Assembly: GCA_907165135.1 (NCBI GenBank)
Contig: OU015569.1
Coordinates: 496,001-560,000, forward strand
DNA: 64,000 bases
Origin: Oikopleura dioica
Taxonomy: Eukaryota; Chordata; Appendicularia; Copelata; Oikopleuridae
Direction: 5' to 3'
Of the stretch, positions 1 to 10,163 are shown one piece after another (positions within the stretch are counted from its first letter, which is position 1; each line of letters begins with the position of its first letter). Both the position numbers and the translations under genes were made by a program. The notes under the pieces were generated by a model, which made no database searches, was not told the origin of the DNA, and saw only the letters and a program-made list of their open reading frames with translations.

Positions 1-1030
1 CCTGTCTATAAAACCTGAGTCAGGGTTATGAGACATCTTTAAAAAGCCGCATAGCGGCTTTTATAAAAACTAAGCCGCGCAGCTGGCTTCGCCAATTTCA
101 ATTTATTTTTTAATTCTAATACTAATAAAATTAAGAATTTAAAAAATAGATTAAAATTGTAATTTTGGCGAAGCGGCTTCGCGGCTCCGTTTTTATAATA
201 GCCGCTATGCGGCTTTTATTAAAGATGTTTCATAACCCTGACTCAGGTTTTCTAGACAGGTTTTCGAGCTTGTTAATTTTTAGAAACCGTTTTTATTTTT
301 ATGTTTTTCATGAATTATAGCTATTTTTCTTGTTTGATTTTTTTCTTGAAATCAAGGAAGAAAACACTCTTTTTTTGCGAGGAAGAAACTTTATTGCTTG
401 TTTCGTAAAATAAAAGTAAAATAGCGTTTTTTTGTGAAATAAAATAAGCTTTACTGAGTTTGAAATAAAAGTTGATTATCGTTTTAAGGCAGTTGATTTC
501 TCTCTTTTTCTCATTTTCTTCGGCTATTATCAAACGCGGTGGTCCTTGAAGTAGTGTCCGTGCAAACCTCGAGCCGCGGCTTTTTGGGTTTCGTTTTCTG
601 GAACTGTCACTGGGTCGAACGTATTTGGCAACTCTTTCAGCCACGAATTCACCTGAAAGATCATTCAAAATAATGCTAAGAGGGTCAGGAACAACGGAGA
701 TGGTCTGGGCCCAGGAAGCTGCGTTGAAAACCTGAGTCAGGGTCTGTAAACGAAGCGTCTTTGACAGAATTATTAGGCTTTGTTATAATTAAAGCCGCTA
801 CGCGGCTTTTCATTGGAGATTTTCCAGACCCTGACTCAGGTTTTCCACACAGGTTGCCGAGTCTTTGGGATGGTTTGTGGGGGTTCCTGAGGGGCTGGGC
901 TCGGCAACCTGTTTAGAAAACCTGAGTCAGAGTCACAGGAGCTGAAATGAAAAGCCGCAGAGCTAATATTCGCGGCTTTTCATTTCAGCTCTTGTGACCC
1001 TGACTCAGGTTTTCTACACAGGGTGCTGAC
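1..1030. mobile_element. Three AGTCAGG-family elements
   Basis: Copies at 1-272 (left end cut by the window), about 719-872 and 899-1030. Each shows AACCTGAGTCAGGGT inward of the end and its inverse, with GCGGCTTTT-type mini-hairpins in the core. The final coding exon (530-652) of the minus-strand gene at 530-3126 lies between the first and second. Confidence 0.75.
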
Positions 1031-3126
1031 CCCAGCTGGAGGGGGGAGTTTTGCTAGCCCGTGATTCGGTGGGAGCCCCCCCCCCCTCGTCTAGGAACCC
1101 TCCCTCGTTTTAGCCCTTTTGAGATAAATACTCTTCCTTGATTTCCTATTTTTTTGAACTCACTTTTTCGAGCGAGCGGCGGATAATTTTCTCATTTTCT
1201 GTCAAAGTAGCTTCTTCTTTGCAAAGCAATTTCGAGTTTCGCACTAGAAACGTTTCTTCTCTCAATTTTCAGGCCTTCCAAGCTCACCTTTTATCAGTTC
1301 GTTGCGGCGGTCTTCGACCGTGTCGGTCGAAAGCGAGCTTCTCATTGAGCTTTGAGTACACGAAGGACACTGCACCAGCTGAAAAACGGATGAAAAAGAG
1401 GAAAAAGAGGCGTTTTGCTCTTTTAGCGAAAAATCACGCGTCGAAGAGCTTTTTCAGGAGCATTTTCGAGGAGTCTTCTTCTTACCGAGGAGTTTACCCA
1501 AGTTTCAACATTTTCGTCGGTCACACTATCCGACAAAGGCCACTGGGAAGAATGATGAAGGGGAGGAGGAGGCGCTGCTCCTCCTCCTCGATGCGGGAGA
1601 CTCGTTCTGGACGGCGTCGAGGCTGACCACTGCGGATGATAGGTGGTTGATTGGCTGCGTTGAGTTAGTTTTTGGAATTTTGACTCCTGAAAGGTGCGTT
1701 TTTGCGGTTTGGGCTAAGCAACCTGTGCACAAATCGTGAGTCAGGGTTCTGAAAAAGCTGCGGCTTTTAAGAAACAAAGCCGCGCTGCGGCTTCGCAAGA
1801 ATTTAATAAAACATGTAAATTATTTAGGTTATTTGGCGAATCCGCTTTGCGGCTTCGTTTTCAAAAAGCCGCTTTGCGGCTTTTTATTTAAGATGTTTCA
1901 GGCCCTGACTCAGGGTTATGGCACAGGCTGCCCAACTGAGCTTGACCATTCTAGCGCAAGGAGGTCAAAAATCTTATTCGTTAAAAAATTGGAAAAGCCG
2001 CTTGCGGCTTTTTCCGATAAAAAACAAGAAGCTTCGAGACACTCTATTAGTTTTTACGAATAATTTTAAAGCCGCTCGCGGCTTTTTCAATTCCTCTTTT
2101 CGAAATAAAAGAAGATAGTTTTGAATTCATTGGAGCTAACTTTGCCTTGATCTGAACCATGCGTTTCTGGAAGTAGGGCTGTTTTGCGGCTCGTGTTCTT
2201 AGACATAGGATCAAGGAGAGGAAATAGAAGTTAGCGAGGGGGCTAAAGCTGGCTTAGAAGGCCTGAGATCCGTTCCTGTAAATGACTGGAGTGGCGGCAG
2301 CGACTTTCGCCCTTTCGACTTGCCAAGCTTTATTGATCGATTAAAAAATAACGAAACGGCGCGGATTAGGCCCGCGGCCAAATTTACTCCCGCTTCCGGG
2401 GCGAAATTTCTCAGAAACCATCTGCCCCGCCCGCCCGGCGATTTATTGCCCATTAATTCCAAACCAACCCAAAACTCAAATCAATCTTCGAAAAAATTGT
2501 TAATCAGCCAAGGCGAAATCATTTCAAAATTATTTTTTTGAAAAAGCCTTAAATAAAAAGCCGCATGGCGGCTTTTCCATAAAAGAAGCCGCGAATATTA
2601 CCATTTTAATCTATTTTCGCATTCTGCCGAAGCCGCTTTGCGGCTTTGTTTTTCAAAAAAGCCGCTACGCTGCTTTTCATTTAAGCATTTTGGACCGAAA
2701 ATACTCAAACGGTTAATTTTATTATGAGAGATACTTTTGACTCGGCTTGGCGAAAACCTGTGAAGGAACCTGAGTCAGTTTCTGAAAAGCTTAAGGGTGT
2801 CCCCAACGATCGAGGCCGTTTTGGAATGTTTTGTTAAAATCGTTGGGGACACCCTTAAACTTTTCATAACCTGACTCAGGTTCCTTCACAGGTTTTCGCC
2901 AAGCCGAGTCAAAATATCTCTCATAATAAAAATTAACCCTTTGAGTATTTTTGGTCCAAAATGCCCGCAAAAATTTTTTCTTTTACGAAAAAATAAGCAT
3001 TTTAATCGTTTCCTTTAGTCTTCTTAGCCAGCTGCCAGAGCTGCTGTTTTGCGATTCCGACTGTACTTTTCTGATTTTCTCTCTGTGTCCGAAGCTTAAC
3101 TCTTTGAGTCTCTGGAGCGCTTCCAT
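530..3126 (-). CDS. Unrecognised small gene, about 168 residues
   Basis: Proposed exons, in transcript order: 3013-3126, 1486-1629, 1288-1378, 1164-1198, 530-652. Phases agree at every junction (0,0,1,0). The last three introns have GT-AG borders; the first would start GA (AAG|GAAACG) and is uncertain, so the first exon may belong elsewhere. The protein would start MEALQRLKELSFGHREK, have a Ser/Pro-rich part, then CPSC followed by a helical stretch, and end GHYFKDHRV. I do not recognise a family. The long first intron (1630-3012) carries several inverted-repeat elements and an opposite-strand reading frame at 2209-2541. The 3' three exons are the best supported part. Confidence 0.5.
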
Positions 3127-4962
3127 CTTCTTTATCTTCTCGAAAATGAATAAAAAACGGATGGAAATTGAAAAGGGATGAAAAATAAAAAAGTTGCGCG
3201 GCGAGGACAATCCCCGATGGCGCTCCAAATCGACCCAAAAGAGAAAAATTAGAAAAAATGGCGACCAACCAGCTTCGAATCTGATTTTTATCGGCCGCTG
3301 ATTTTCAGAAGCTGATTTCTAAATTTCCCGAATCATTAAATTCACGCTTTATTTTGGCGATTCAATTCAAAGCAGCGGTTTTAAAATTTCAAAATGCAGT
3401 GAATTACTGTATTTTGAAATTTAATCAGCCCTTATTTGGATTTTATCTTTTTCATCATTTTCTTACTTAACTGTCAATTACAGTCTTGATAACAGACTCT
3501 GTAATGTTTCTTTATCTCTGCCCAAACCTGTGTAGAAATCCTGAGTCAGGGTCTGAATGAGCTTATCAGGAAAATTAGCCATTTGATAAATTCTGGCGAA
3601 GCCGCGAGTCTTTGCGGCTTCGCTCTTAAAAGCCGCTACGCGGCTTTTCATTTAAGCTTTTTCAGAACCCTGACTCAGGTTTCCGAGCCAAGCCCCCAAC
3701 TGACGCCATTTTATGCTCATTTTTATGCTATTTATTCGTCAATTTGGCATTCTAGAGAGCCAAAATCTGTAGATTGAAAGTAGGCCTTGAATGAGAGTAA
3801 AACCGCCGGAAGTGGGTCGTCTAATTCCCAAAAAAGGCAATTTACAGTCTTCGATTATTGGAGCGTGACTTCACGGGGCGTCCATTTCAATAGTCCCACA
3901 CTGGGAGGACTACATTCAAGTCAGCCTATTTACTAACTTGTCTGCACTTCAGTCTTCTTACAGGGCGCTGCAACCTGTTCGGAAACCGGAGCCAGGTCCT
4001 GACTGAAAATTCGCGGCTTCGTGTAAAAAAAGCCGCGGATTTTCATTTCAGATCGTAGAACACCCTGACTCAGGTCAGGTTATGTTGGGAAACCTGTGTA
4101 GGAGCCTGAGTTAGGGTCTGGAAGATCTAAAATCATTCAATTTGAGATCATTTAGACCCTGACTCAGGATTTTTACTCAGGTTGTCGAGCTCAGAAAACC
4201 TGAATCAGGGTCTGAAAATCCCTAATGAAAAGCCGCTACGCGGCTTTTTATTTAAGATCTTCCAGACCCTTACTCAGGTTTTTACACAGGCTCTCGAGGT
4301 CAGATTTATGGCGTGGGGTTCCCTTAATTATTCTTGCAACAAAATGAATGTCTAATTGTGAAATTCTGGCTGGAAAGCAGAACAATGAAAATATATTGGT
4401 CGATTATTGCGAAGGCGCTAATCCAGAGTGCTGAGCACATGCGCTGGCTCAACTCTTGTGACGCTGGATTTTGGAGAAACCACAAAAGTCGCGAAAAGTC
4501 GCCTGCGCTGCCAACGGTTCCAGATTCACCAGCACTATCTTTTTCGTAAAGAGAGACGAAGTTGATTTAAAAGCAAAATAAGGAAGTTCAAGAAAGCACA
4601 AAGAAGAAGGAGAATTTATGATGAATACGAATTCCAATAATTCCGGTAATTTTTAAAAATTGAAGACATAGAAGATTTGTGTGGGAAGCCTTGTGTGGGA
4701 AGCCTGTGTGGAAAACCTGAGTCAGGTTTTGAAAGACCTTTAATGAATAGCCGCTCAGCGGCTTTGCTAGTATTTGAAAATTGTTGAATATTAAACCTGA
4801 CTCAGGTTGTCGAGCCCTGTGTAAAAACCTGAGTCCTGGAAGAGCTTAAATCTCGAACACAAAGTATTTTTAAATTCAGCGGCTTCTTTTTTAAGTAAGC
4901 CGCTGCGCGGCTTTTGGTTATAGCTCTCTCGGGACCCTGACTCAGGTTTTTACACAGGTCGC
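1712..4962. mobile_element. Series of AGTCAGG-family elements around gene-poor sequence
   Basis: Copies at about 1,712-1,938, 2,747-2,912 (with TTAAGGGTGTCCCCAACG inside), 3,521-3,692, 3,962-4,078, 4,095-4,180, 4,190-4,297, 4,690-4,815 and 4,815-4,962. Between 3,130 and 4,930 I see no supportable gene. Confidence 0.7.
2209..2541 (+). CDS. Possible C-terminal exon of an unrecognised protein
   Basis: An open frame of 110 codons follows a TAG at 2206-2208 that can serve as a splice acceptor, and ends at TGA 2539-2541. The residues are rich in charged and polar amino acids (for example VNDWSGGSDFRPFD), with no recognised motif. It lies opposite the large first intron of the minus-strand gene at 530-3126. 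It could equally be chance; codon-bias or transcript data would decide. Confidence 0.3.
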   Translation, partial: DQGEEIEVSEGAKAGLEGLRSVPVNDWSGGSDFRPFDLPSFIDRLKNNETARIRPAAKFTPASGAKFLRNHLPRPPGDLLPINSKPTQNSNQSSKKLLISQGEIISKLFF

Positions 4963-5057
4963 CCACGAAGGATTGCAGAAAAATGACTTATTTTTTAGAA
5001 ATATTTCAAATATGATTTCAAATAATTTTCTTACTGAATATTTTAAAATTAATTCAG

Positions 5058-5815
5058 ACAGTACTGCAAACACTGAATCTCTTCTGGCGGACGCACAGGC
5101 GCAGCTGGCTGCAATTTCGTCGAAGCTGTCTACCAGACTCGCTGGCTCGCGCGCAGTAGTGGATCGGCTGAAAGATGAATTTTCCGGTAAAACCATCAAA
5201 ATTTTTTCACGCGCCAATCATTTTTAGAAATCGACCTCAAGCGCGAAGATGACGTTTATATGGAGGAGATGAAGGATTACGATTATACCTGCAGAATTAA
5301 GGAAGCGATCAAACTATCAGTCAATTCTTGGAAACGCTTTATTTTCTGAGCTCGGCAACCTGTGTAGAAAACCTGAGTCAGGGTCTGAAAGGTCTCAAAT
5401 GAAAAGCCGCACTGCGGCTTTTTCACAAACGAAGCCGCTTTGCGGCTTTGAATTTTAAAAGCCGCTATGCGGCTTTTCATTTGAGACCTTTCAGACCCTG
5501 ACTCAGGTTTTCTACACAGGTTGCCGAGTGAGACTTGAATGATTGATCCCTGGTTGAGCCACTAGAATTACCAGAAATAGACCTCTGTAAGTAGCTGCTA
5601 ATCTCTCTCCTTCTTTTGATCATGTAAATTCAGCGATATTGGACGAGCCGGGCCCTTACGACAAGCCCAAGCGAAAGAGCACCTTCAACCCCGAACTGGC
5701 TGACAGCCTCAATCCAAACAAGGCGGCCGAAGTCGAGCAAGAAATGGGCAGGGCCAAGGATGGACTCAAGAAAGTTGGATCGCCCGATTTGAAAAAGGAA
5801 ACGGGCTTTTTGATT
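5058..5815 (+). CDS. Coiled-coil protein fragment, unrecognised
   Basis: Three candidate exons: 5058-5186 (after TTCAG, ending TTTTCCG|GTAAAA), 5228-5320 (after TTTTAG) and 5634-about 5805 (after AAATTCAG). Exon 1 encodes an Ala/Leu-rich helical stretch (SLLADAQAQLAAISSKL), exon 2 an acidic stretch (EIDLKREDDVYMEEMKDY), exon 3 DEPGPYDKPKRKSTFNPE then an Ala/Glu/Lys-rich helix. Exons 1-2 join with a GT-AG intron. The exon 2-3 junction keeps frame only if the intron starts TC, or else a base is missing. Two AGTCAGG-family elements (5346-5530, 5834-6024) interrupt the gene. Neither the first nor the last exon was found. It may be a ciliary or cytoskeletal coiled-coil protein, but I cannot name it. 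Confidence 0.45.
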
Positions 5816-7380
5816 TCAAGTCAAAGCTGTTCTCGGCTCGGCAACCTGTGTAGATATCCTGAGTCAGGATCTGAAAGAGCGGAGATGAAAAGCCGCACTG
5901 CGGCTTCTTTAATAACGAAGCCGCAAAGCGGCTTTGCTAGAATCTCAAATTAGATAAAAAAGCCGCTACGCGGCTTTTCATTGATTCCGGACCCTGGCTC
6001 AGGATTTCTACACAGGTTTTTGAGTCTTGAGGCTTAAAACATCACTTTTACGATGAGTAGTGAGAAAGCCACTGAAAGAAATTCGCGGAGAGCAATTCTA
6101 GTGCGCCTGCTTTTGCGATGCCAGTTTTGCGAAAAACCAGCCGAAAACTCAACTAGACTTTTTGATATTCTGTTTACCCTATTTCTTTGTAAGAAAGCTT
6201 TCGCCATTTTCAAATTCAAATTCAAATTCGAAATTTCAAATAAATATTCAAAAATTTTATCCAACAAAATTGACAACAACAACGACTTGTTTTGAAAATT
6301 TGAATTTTTATTTTTTCATCTTTTTGTGAAAATTAAAAGATTCGATTTTGCAGATTTGGAAATACTTTTTCACCAAAAATTTTTCAAGCGCAGTGTCGAA
6401 AAAAGTAGCGATTCTTTGGAGCGGGAAAGTGAGGATTTCATGTTCGTATCCGGCCTTTGTGTAGAACTGACGAGCTGCGGTTTGGGGGCTGGAAGCGTCG
6501 AACATCACGTGGGAGACTTTTTCCCTTCGCGCGAGTTTTTCCAAGTGCTCTGAAATCAGGTTATTTTTTCATGCTCGGCTCGGCAAAACTTGAGTCAGGG
6601 TCTGAAAGATCTCTGAAGAAAAGCCGCATAGGTCTCCTAGACCCTGACTCAGGTTTTCTCACTTTCCTTGCTTACCTAGAAGAGCTCTGGCGATACCTTT
6701 CTTCCTGTGATTTGGGCACACGCTCATCGAAAACATAATCCAAGTTTTTCCGCCCAAAACTTCGCCCTTCAAAATACCTCTTTTTCCTGATAAAAAAGAG
6801 CCTCACCTTGAAGGTTTCTTCCTTTTCGGACTCGACATAAACAATCGTCCCAATCACATTATCCGGTTCTTCTTCAGTCGTCGCGACGAGAAACCTCTTC
6901 CCGTGATTTTCTCAATGTCGAGCATGTCTTCTCGCCATTTGACGTAGCTGTGGCCGACGTATTTGGAGAAGCCCTTGAGACAGGCGAACCAGAAAAGACA
7001 GACGAAGATGAGGATATTATTGCCTTCTTCTGGAGTTTTGAAGAAACCGAGGAAGAATAAGAGCAGCTGGAGGAGGAAGGGAAACATGATGAGTTCTGTG
7101 CAGCGGACGGACCATTCGAACTGAACAATTAGTAATTGTCAATTACTGTCATATTCTTTATATGGGGTCCCGATTATAATAGGAAAATGGGGCCCTGATT
7201 TAACGGGGGCTCGGCAACCTGAGTCAGGGTCAGAAAAATCGGCTTCGCAAAAATACAAAAATAGACTGAAGAATTAATTTAGCGATGCGGCTTTGCGGCT
7301 TCGATTTAAAAAAAGCCGCGGCTTTTCATTAAAGATTTCTGAGACCCTGACTCAGGTTTTCCTCACAGGTTGCCGAGCCC
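5346..7380. mobile_element. AGTCAGG-family elements flanking the acetyltransferase gene
   Basis: Copies at about 5,346-5,530, 5,834-6,024, 6,577-6,660 and 7,209-7,380. The 5,346 copy starts GCTCGGCAACCTGTGTAG and ends with its complement. 7,380-7,940 shows no gene. Confidence 0.7.
6308..7120 (-). CDS. NAT8-like GNAT N-acetyltransferase, N-terminus missing
   Basis: Exons 6807-7120, 6676-6786 and 6308-6549, with GT-AG introns. The first encodes a hydrophobic double segment (FPFLLQLLLFFLGFF and ILIFVCLFWFACL), as in membrane-bound NAT8/CML acetyltransferases of the ER. The second contains VCPNHRKKGIARALL, the acetyl-CoA binding R-x-x-G-x-A loop of GNAT motif A. The third contains a motif-B-like stretch (VMFDASSPQTAARQFYTKAGY). 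Two one-base shortfalls must be restored to keep the frame: an A4 run (T at 6907-6910) and an A5 run (T at 6781-6785). After repair the EKR preceding the catalytic core aligns with NAT8. The exon encoding the start of the protein was not located; a Met at about 7087 is possible but late. Confidence 0.8.
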
Positions 7381-7943
7381 CGGTTAAACCAGGGCCCCAT
7401 TTTATTCCGAAACTTACGAGTCCCTGACTCCAGTCCACTGCCATCCCATATTTCCATGTTTTATAAGCGCTTTCCTGGTCTTTCTTTTCGAATTCTCTGA
7501 TAACAAGCATCTTTAAATTCTGCAAGTTTCCAGCTGCAAAATTGAACGGTCAATGTTTCCTGTCAAATATTTGAAATAAAAAAACGGAACAGAAAATCGT
7601 ACTTATGCTGGGTTTACGACACTCCCTCATAAAATTTGGCAATCTGATCAATCTAAATCGACCATGAAGCCCATGATGATGTTCTTTTTTGATCTGTGAT
7701 CATTCAGGCATTTTACTGGACTTTTGATTTCTTAGCAGATTCTCAGTGGAAAGGAGTTGTTCTCCAGAAGTAATTTGCGGTTAACTACGGTTACCTAGAT
7801 TACAGAAAATCCAGTTGAGGCTGCCTCTTTCAGGCAAAATACTGTCCTTCGTTAAAATTAACTTGCTGCAGCAAAACGCAAAAAGAAAAGACTATAGATA
7901 AGTTAAGACTATGAAGACTAAGACTAAGACTAAGTTAGACTAA

Positions 7944-8386
7944 GATAGTTGTTTAGGAAGGGAGTCTAATTTATGTTTCTTTGTCATTTTGGTTACAAAA
8001 GCTCAATTCTTATCCCCTTTTTATACGAAAAATATCAACCGAGGGCGCTCTTTTCGGCGAAAAAGGGGTGAAATCTCAGTTGGATATTTGCAAAACGCTC
8101 GTTTTTTTATGACTTCTGAAGATCTTATGATACCCTAGCTCCGAGCAAACAGTGAAGTAGGCCTGCTAAATACTCCTATCCTACTTTTACTCTTATCAGA
8201 TTTGCTCTTACAAAACTTACCCGCAATTATTGGACCACTTGGCATGTTCAATCCAGACGTCGTCGTCGGCTTCCCAAGAATGCAGCGTCGTGCTGCAGTG
8301 AAAACACTTTGTCGCGTCGTTTCTGTAAACTGGATTTTCTTGATTTGCTCCTGGCAGTTGATGGGTCCGCTTCGCAACACAATCAC
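7944..8386 (-). pseudogene. Partial duplicate of the IAP BIR2 exon and flanking intron
   Basis: The stretch from THQLPGANQENP to WSNNC, the GTAAGT donor and about 300 bp of downstream intron repeat the segment at 11,986-12,775 almost exactly, on the same strand. The copy's exon is cut at about 8373 by an AT-rich palindromic element (about 8373-8506, ends ACACAATCACTATTATC), so the BIR start and the splice acceptor are lost. The parent locus has additional sequence, so either the copy lost it or the parent gained insertions. It lies downstream of the IAP stop codon and is probably untranslated. Confidence 0.75.
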
Positions 8387-8885
8387 TATTATCTATATTA
8401 TATTCTCTTATAATATAGATATATATCTATATAGAATATTATATTATTATCAATATAATATAATATATTACATTCTAAATTATATAGATAATAGTGATTG
8501 TTTTGCGTCTATTTATTTTAGCTCTTCAGAACCTCGCTCAGGTTTTTTACACAGGTTGCCGAGCCTGTGATTAGGATTAGAGTTTAGCTGTTAGACAAGA
8601 AATGAAAGGATATTTTTGACTAAAAATTGTTGTTTTTTGGTAAGAGCAATTTCCTCTCCCGTTCATTTTTTGTTTAATTTTTATTATAAAATTTGTGACA
8701 TGAATAATGGAAAATGAATTATCGAGAAAATGAAACATTAGTTTATATATAGGCTTCGTCAGTGGAATCCGAAAACGACTATTGAATGAAGGTTTGCCTC
8801 TGATTTTCCTGAATGATTTTTATCACAAATGATTGTTGACTGTAATAATAAAATGAATCGCAAGAAGAGGTATCGGCATCCTCCA

Positions 8886-9559
8886 AAGTTAAGGAGGGGG
8901 TCGACGAGAAAATTTTTTTCGCTTTTTCAAAATTTTGGTTATATTTTTGGATTCCTTAATAAAAAAGGAACATTTTTGTTCTCTAGCTCTTTGGGCATTG
9001 ACTAACTTTTTTTAACAAAATCTTCGATTTTGTGTCTGAAATTCGAGATTTTACAAAATTTTAAAGTTGGTTATTTCACCCAAAAACAATCTTAATCCGA
9101 TTTTTATTCACTAGATATTGTTTTTGAATGGTTTTCTTATCATTATCAGTAAAAAATTTCGAGTCTCGGCGCTTTTGGTAAAATTCTCCGTGAAAAATGA
9201 GCAAAAATGACGATTTTTAGGAAAATCGCATATTTTTAGTAAACAGAAAAATTTTTTTATATAAAAGCAGCCCGTTTTATATTGTCGCCGCTGTATTTTT
9301 GAGGGTTTCAACTTACTATTTATTTAATTAGACGAAGAAAAAAAAAATCCCGTTTTCGAGATTTTTTGGTTACGAGTAACCCCCACTTTGACCCAATTTT
9401 TTGAAAATTTTTTCGAAAAAATTTTTTTTCTAGTTTTCGCCACTGTATTTTTCAAACACTTTTCTTTCCACCTGAAAAGTCAGAATTCGCCTATCTAAGC
9501 AGGTTTTTCCGGATTTTTGGTTACAGAAATCCCGATTCTCGTCGACCTCCCCCTTAACT
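8886..9559. mobile_element. Element with 24-bp inverted termini
   Basis: Positions 8886-8909 (AGTTAAGGAGGGGGTCGACG...) match the reverse complement of 9536-9559. The interior is AT-rich with short poly-A/T runs and no coding region that I can support. It probably transposes non-autonomously. A single copy is visible here. Confidence 0.6.
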
Positions 9560-9895
9560 CCCTGCAATAAAAGACAAAAAGAAAAGACTGTCTTTTCTCT
9601 CATCAAAAAGAGTCAGAACCAGTCGTTGTTGATTTCAGTTCCTGTGTTTGAATAAATTTATTTACAGCGGTCAAAAAGTTGAAAAGAAGAAGAATGTCAA
9701 AAGAGTGAATTTGAGCAAAATAAAAAAGTTGGCGCAGCCAACACAAGTGTTGTGTCTTTGTAATATCATGTCATGAATATCATTATTTTCATTTTTTATT
9801 TTGAGTTTTGGGCTCTCCGGGCTTTTAGAAAAATGAACTCTTATTTACAAATTTATAAATTCTGGGAATTTTCATTCAAAATTGTCTGATTAGCT

Positions 9896-9999
9896 CTCGG
9901 CAACTTGTGTAAAAAACCTGAGTCAGGGTTAAGCTGAAAAAGCCTAAATGCAGCGGCTTTTTTAGACCCTGACTCAGGTTTTTTACACAGATTGTCGAG
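9896..9999. mobile_element. AGTCAGG-family element downstream of the IAP gene
   Basis: CTCGGCAACTTGTGTAAAAA on the left and its complement TTTTTACACAGATTGTCGAG on the right. Other copies near the IAP and MRM2-like genes: about 11,349-11,530 (two), 12,941-13,043, 14,596-14,692 and 15,658-15,772, all intronic. Confidence 0.75.
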
Positions 10000-10163
10000 A
10001 ATCCAAATCTCTGTTTTCAGAATAAAAAACAGCTACTTTTTTTACCGGAGTGAGTCTTTTTTTTTTCTTTTATTAGTAAGTTATTTAAAAAAAAAACCGG
10101 ATTGAGCATTTGGCCTTATTTTTTTTATCAGAGGGAGCTTGAAGAAGATTTTTTAACACGGAT

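Noticed and set aside
1138-1626. 162-codon plus-strand frame
   Set aside because: It lies antisense to minus-strand exons with good splice sites and matching phases (1,164-1,629), and its residues show no domain.
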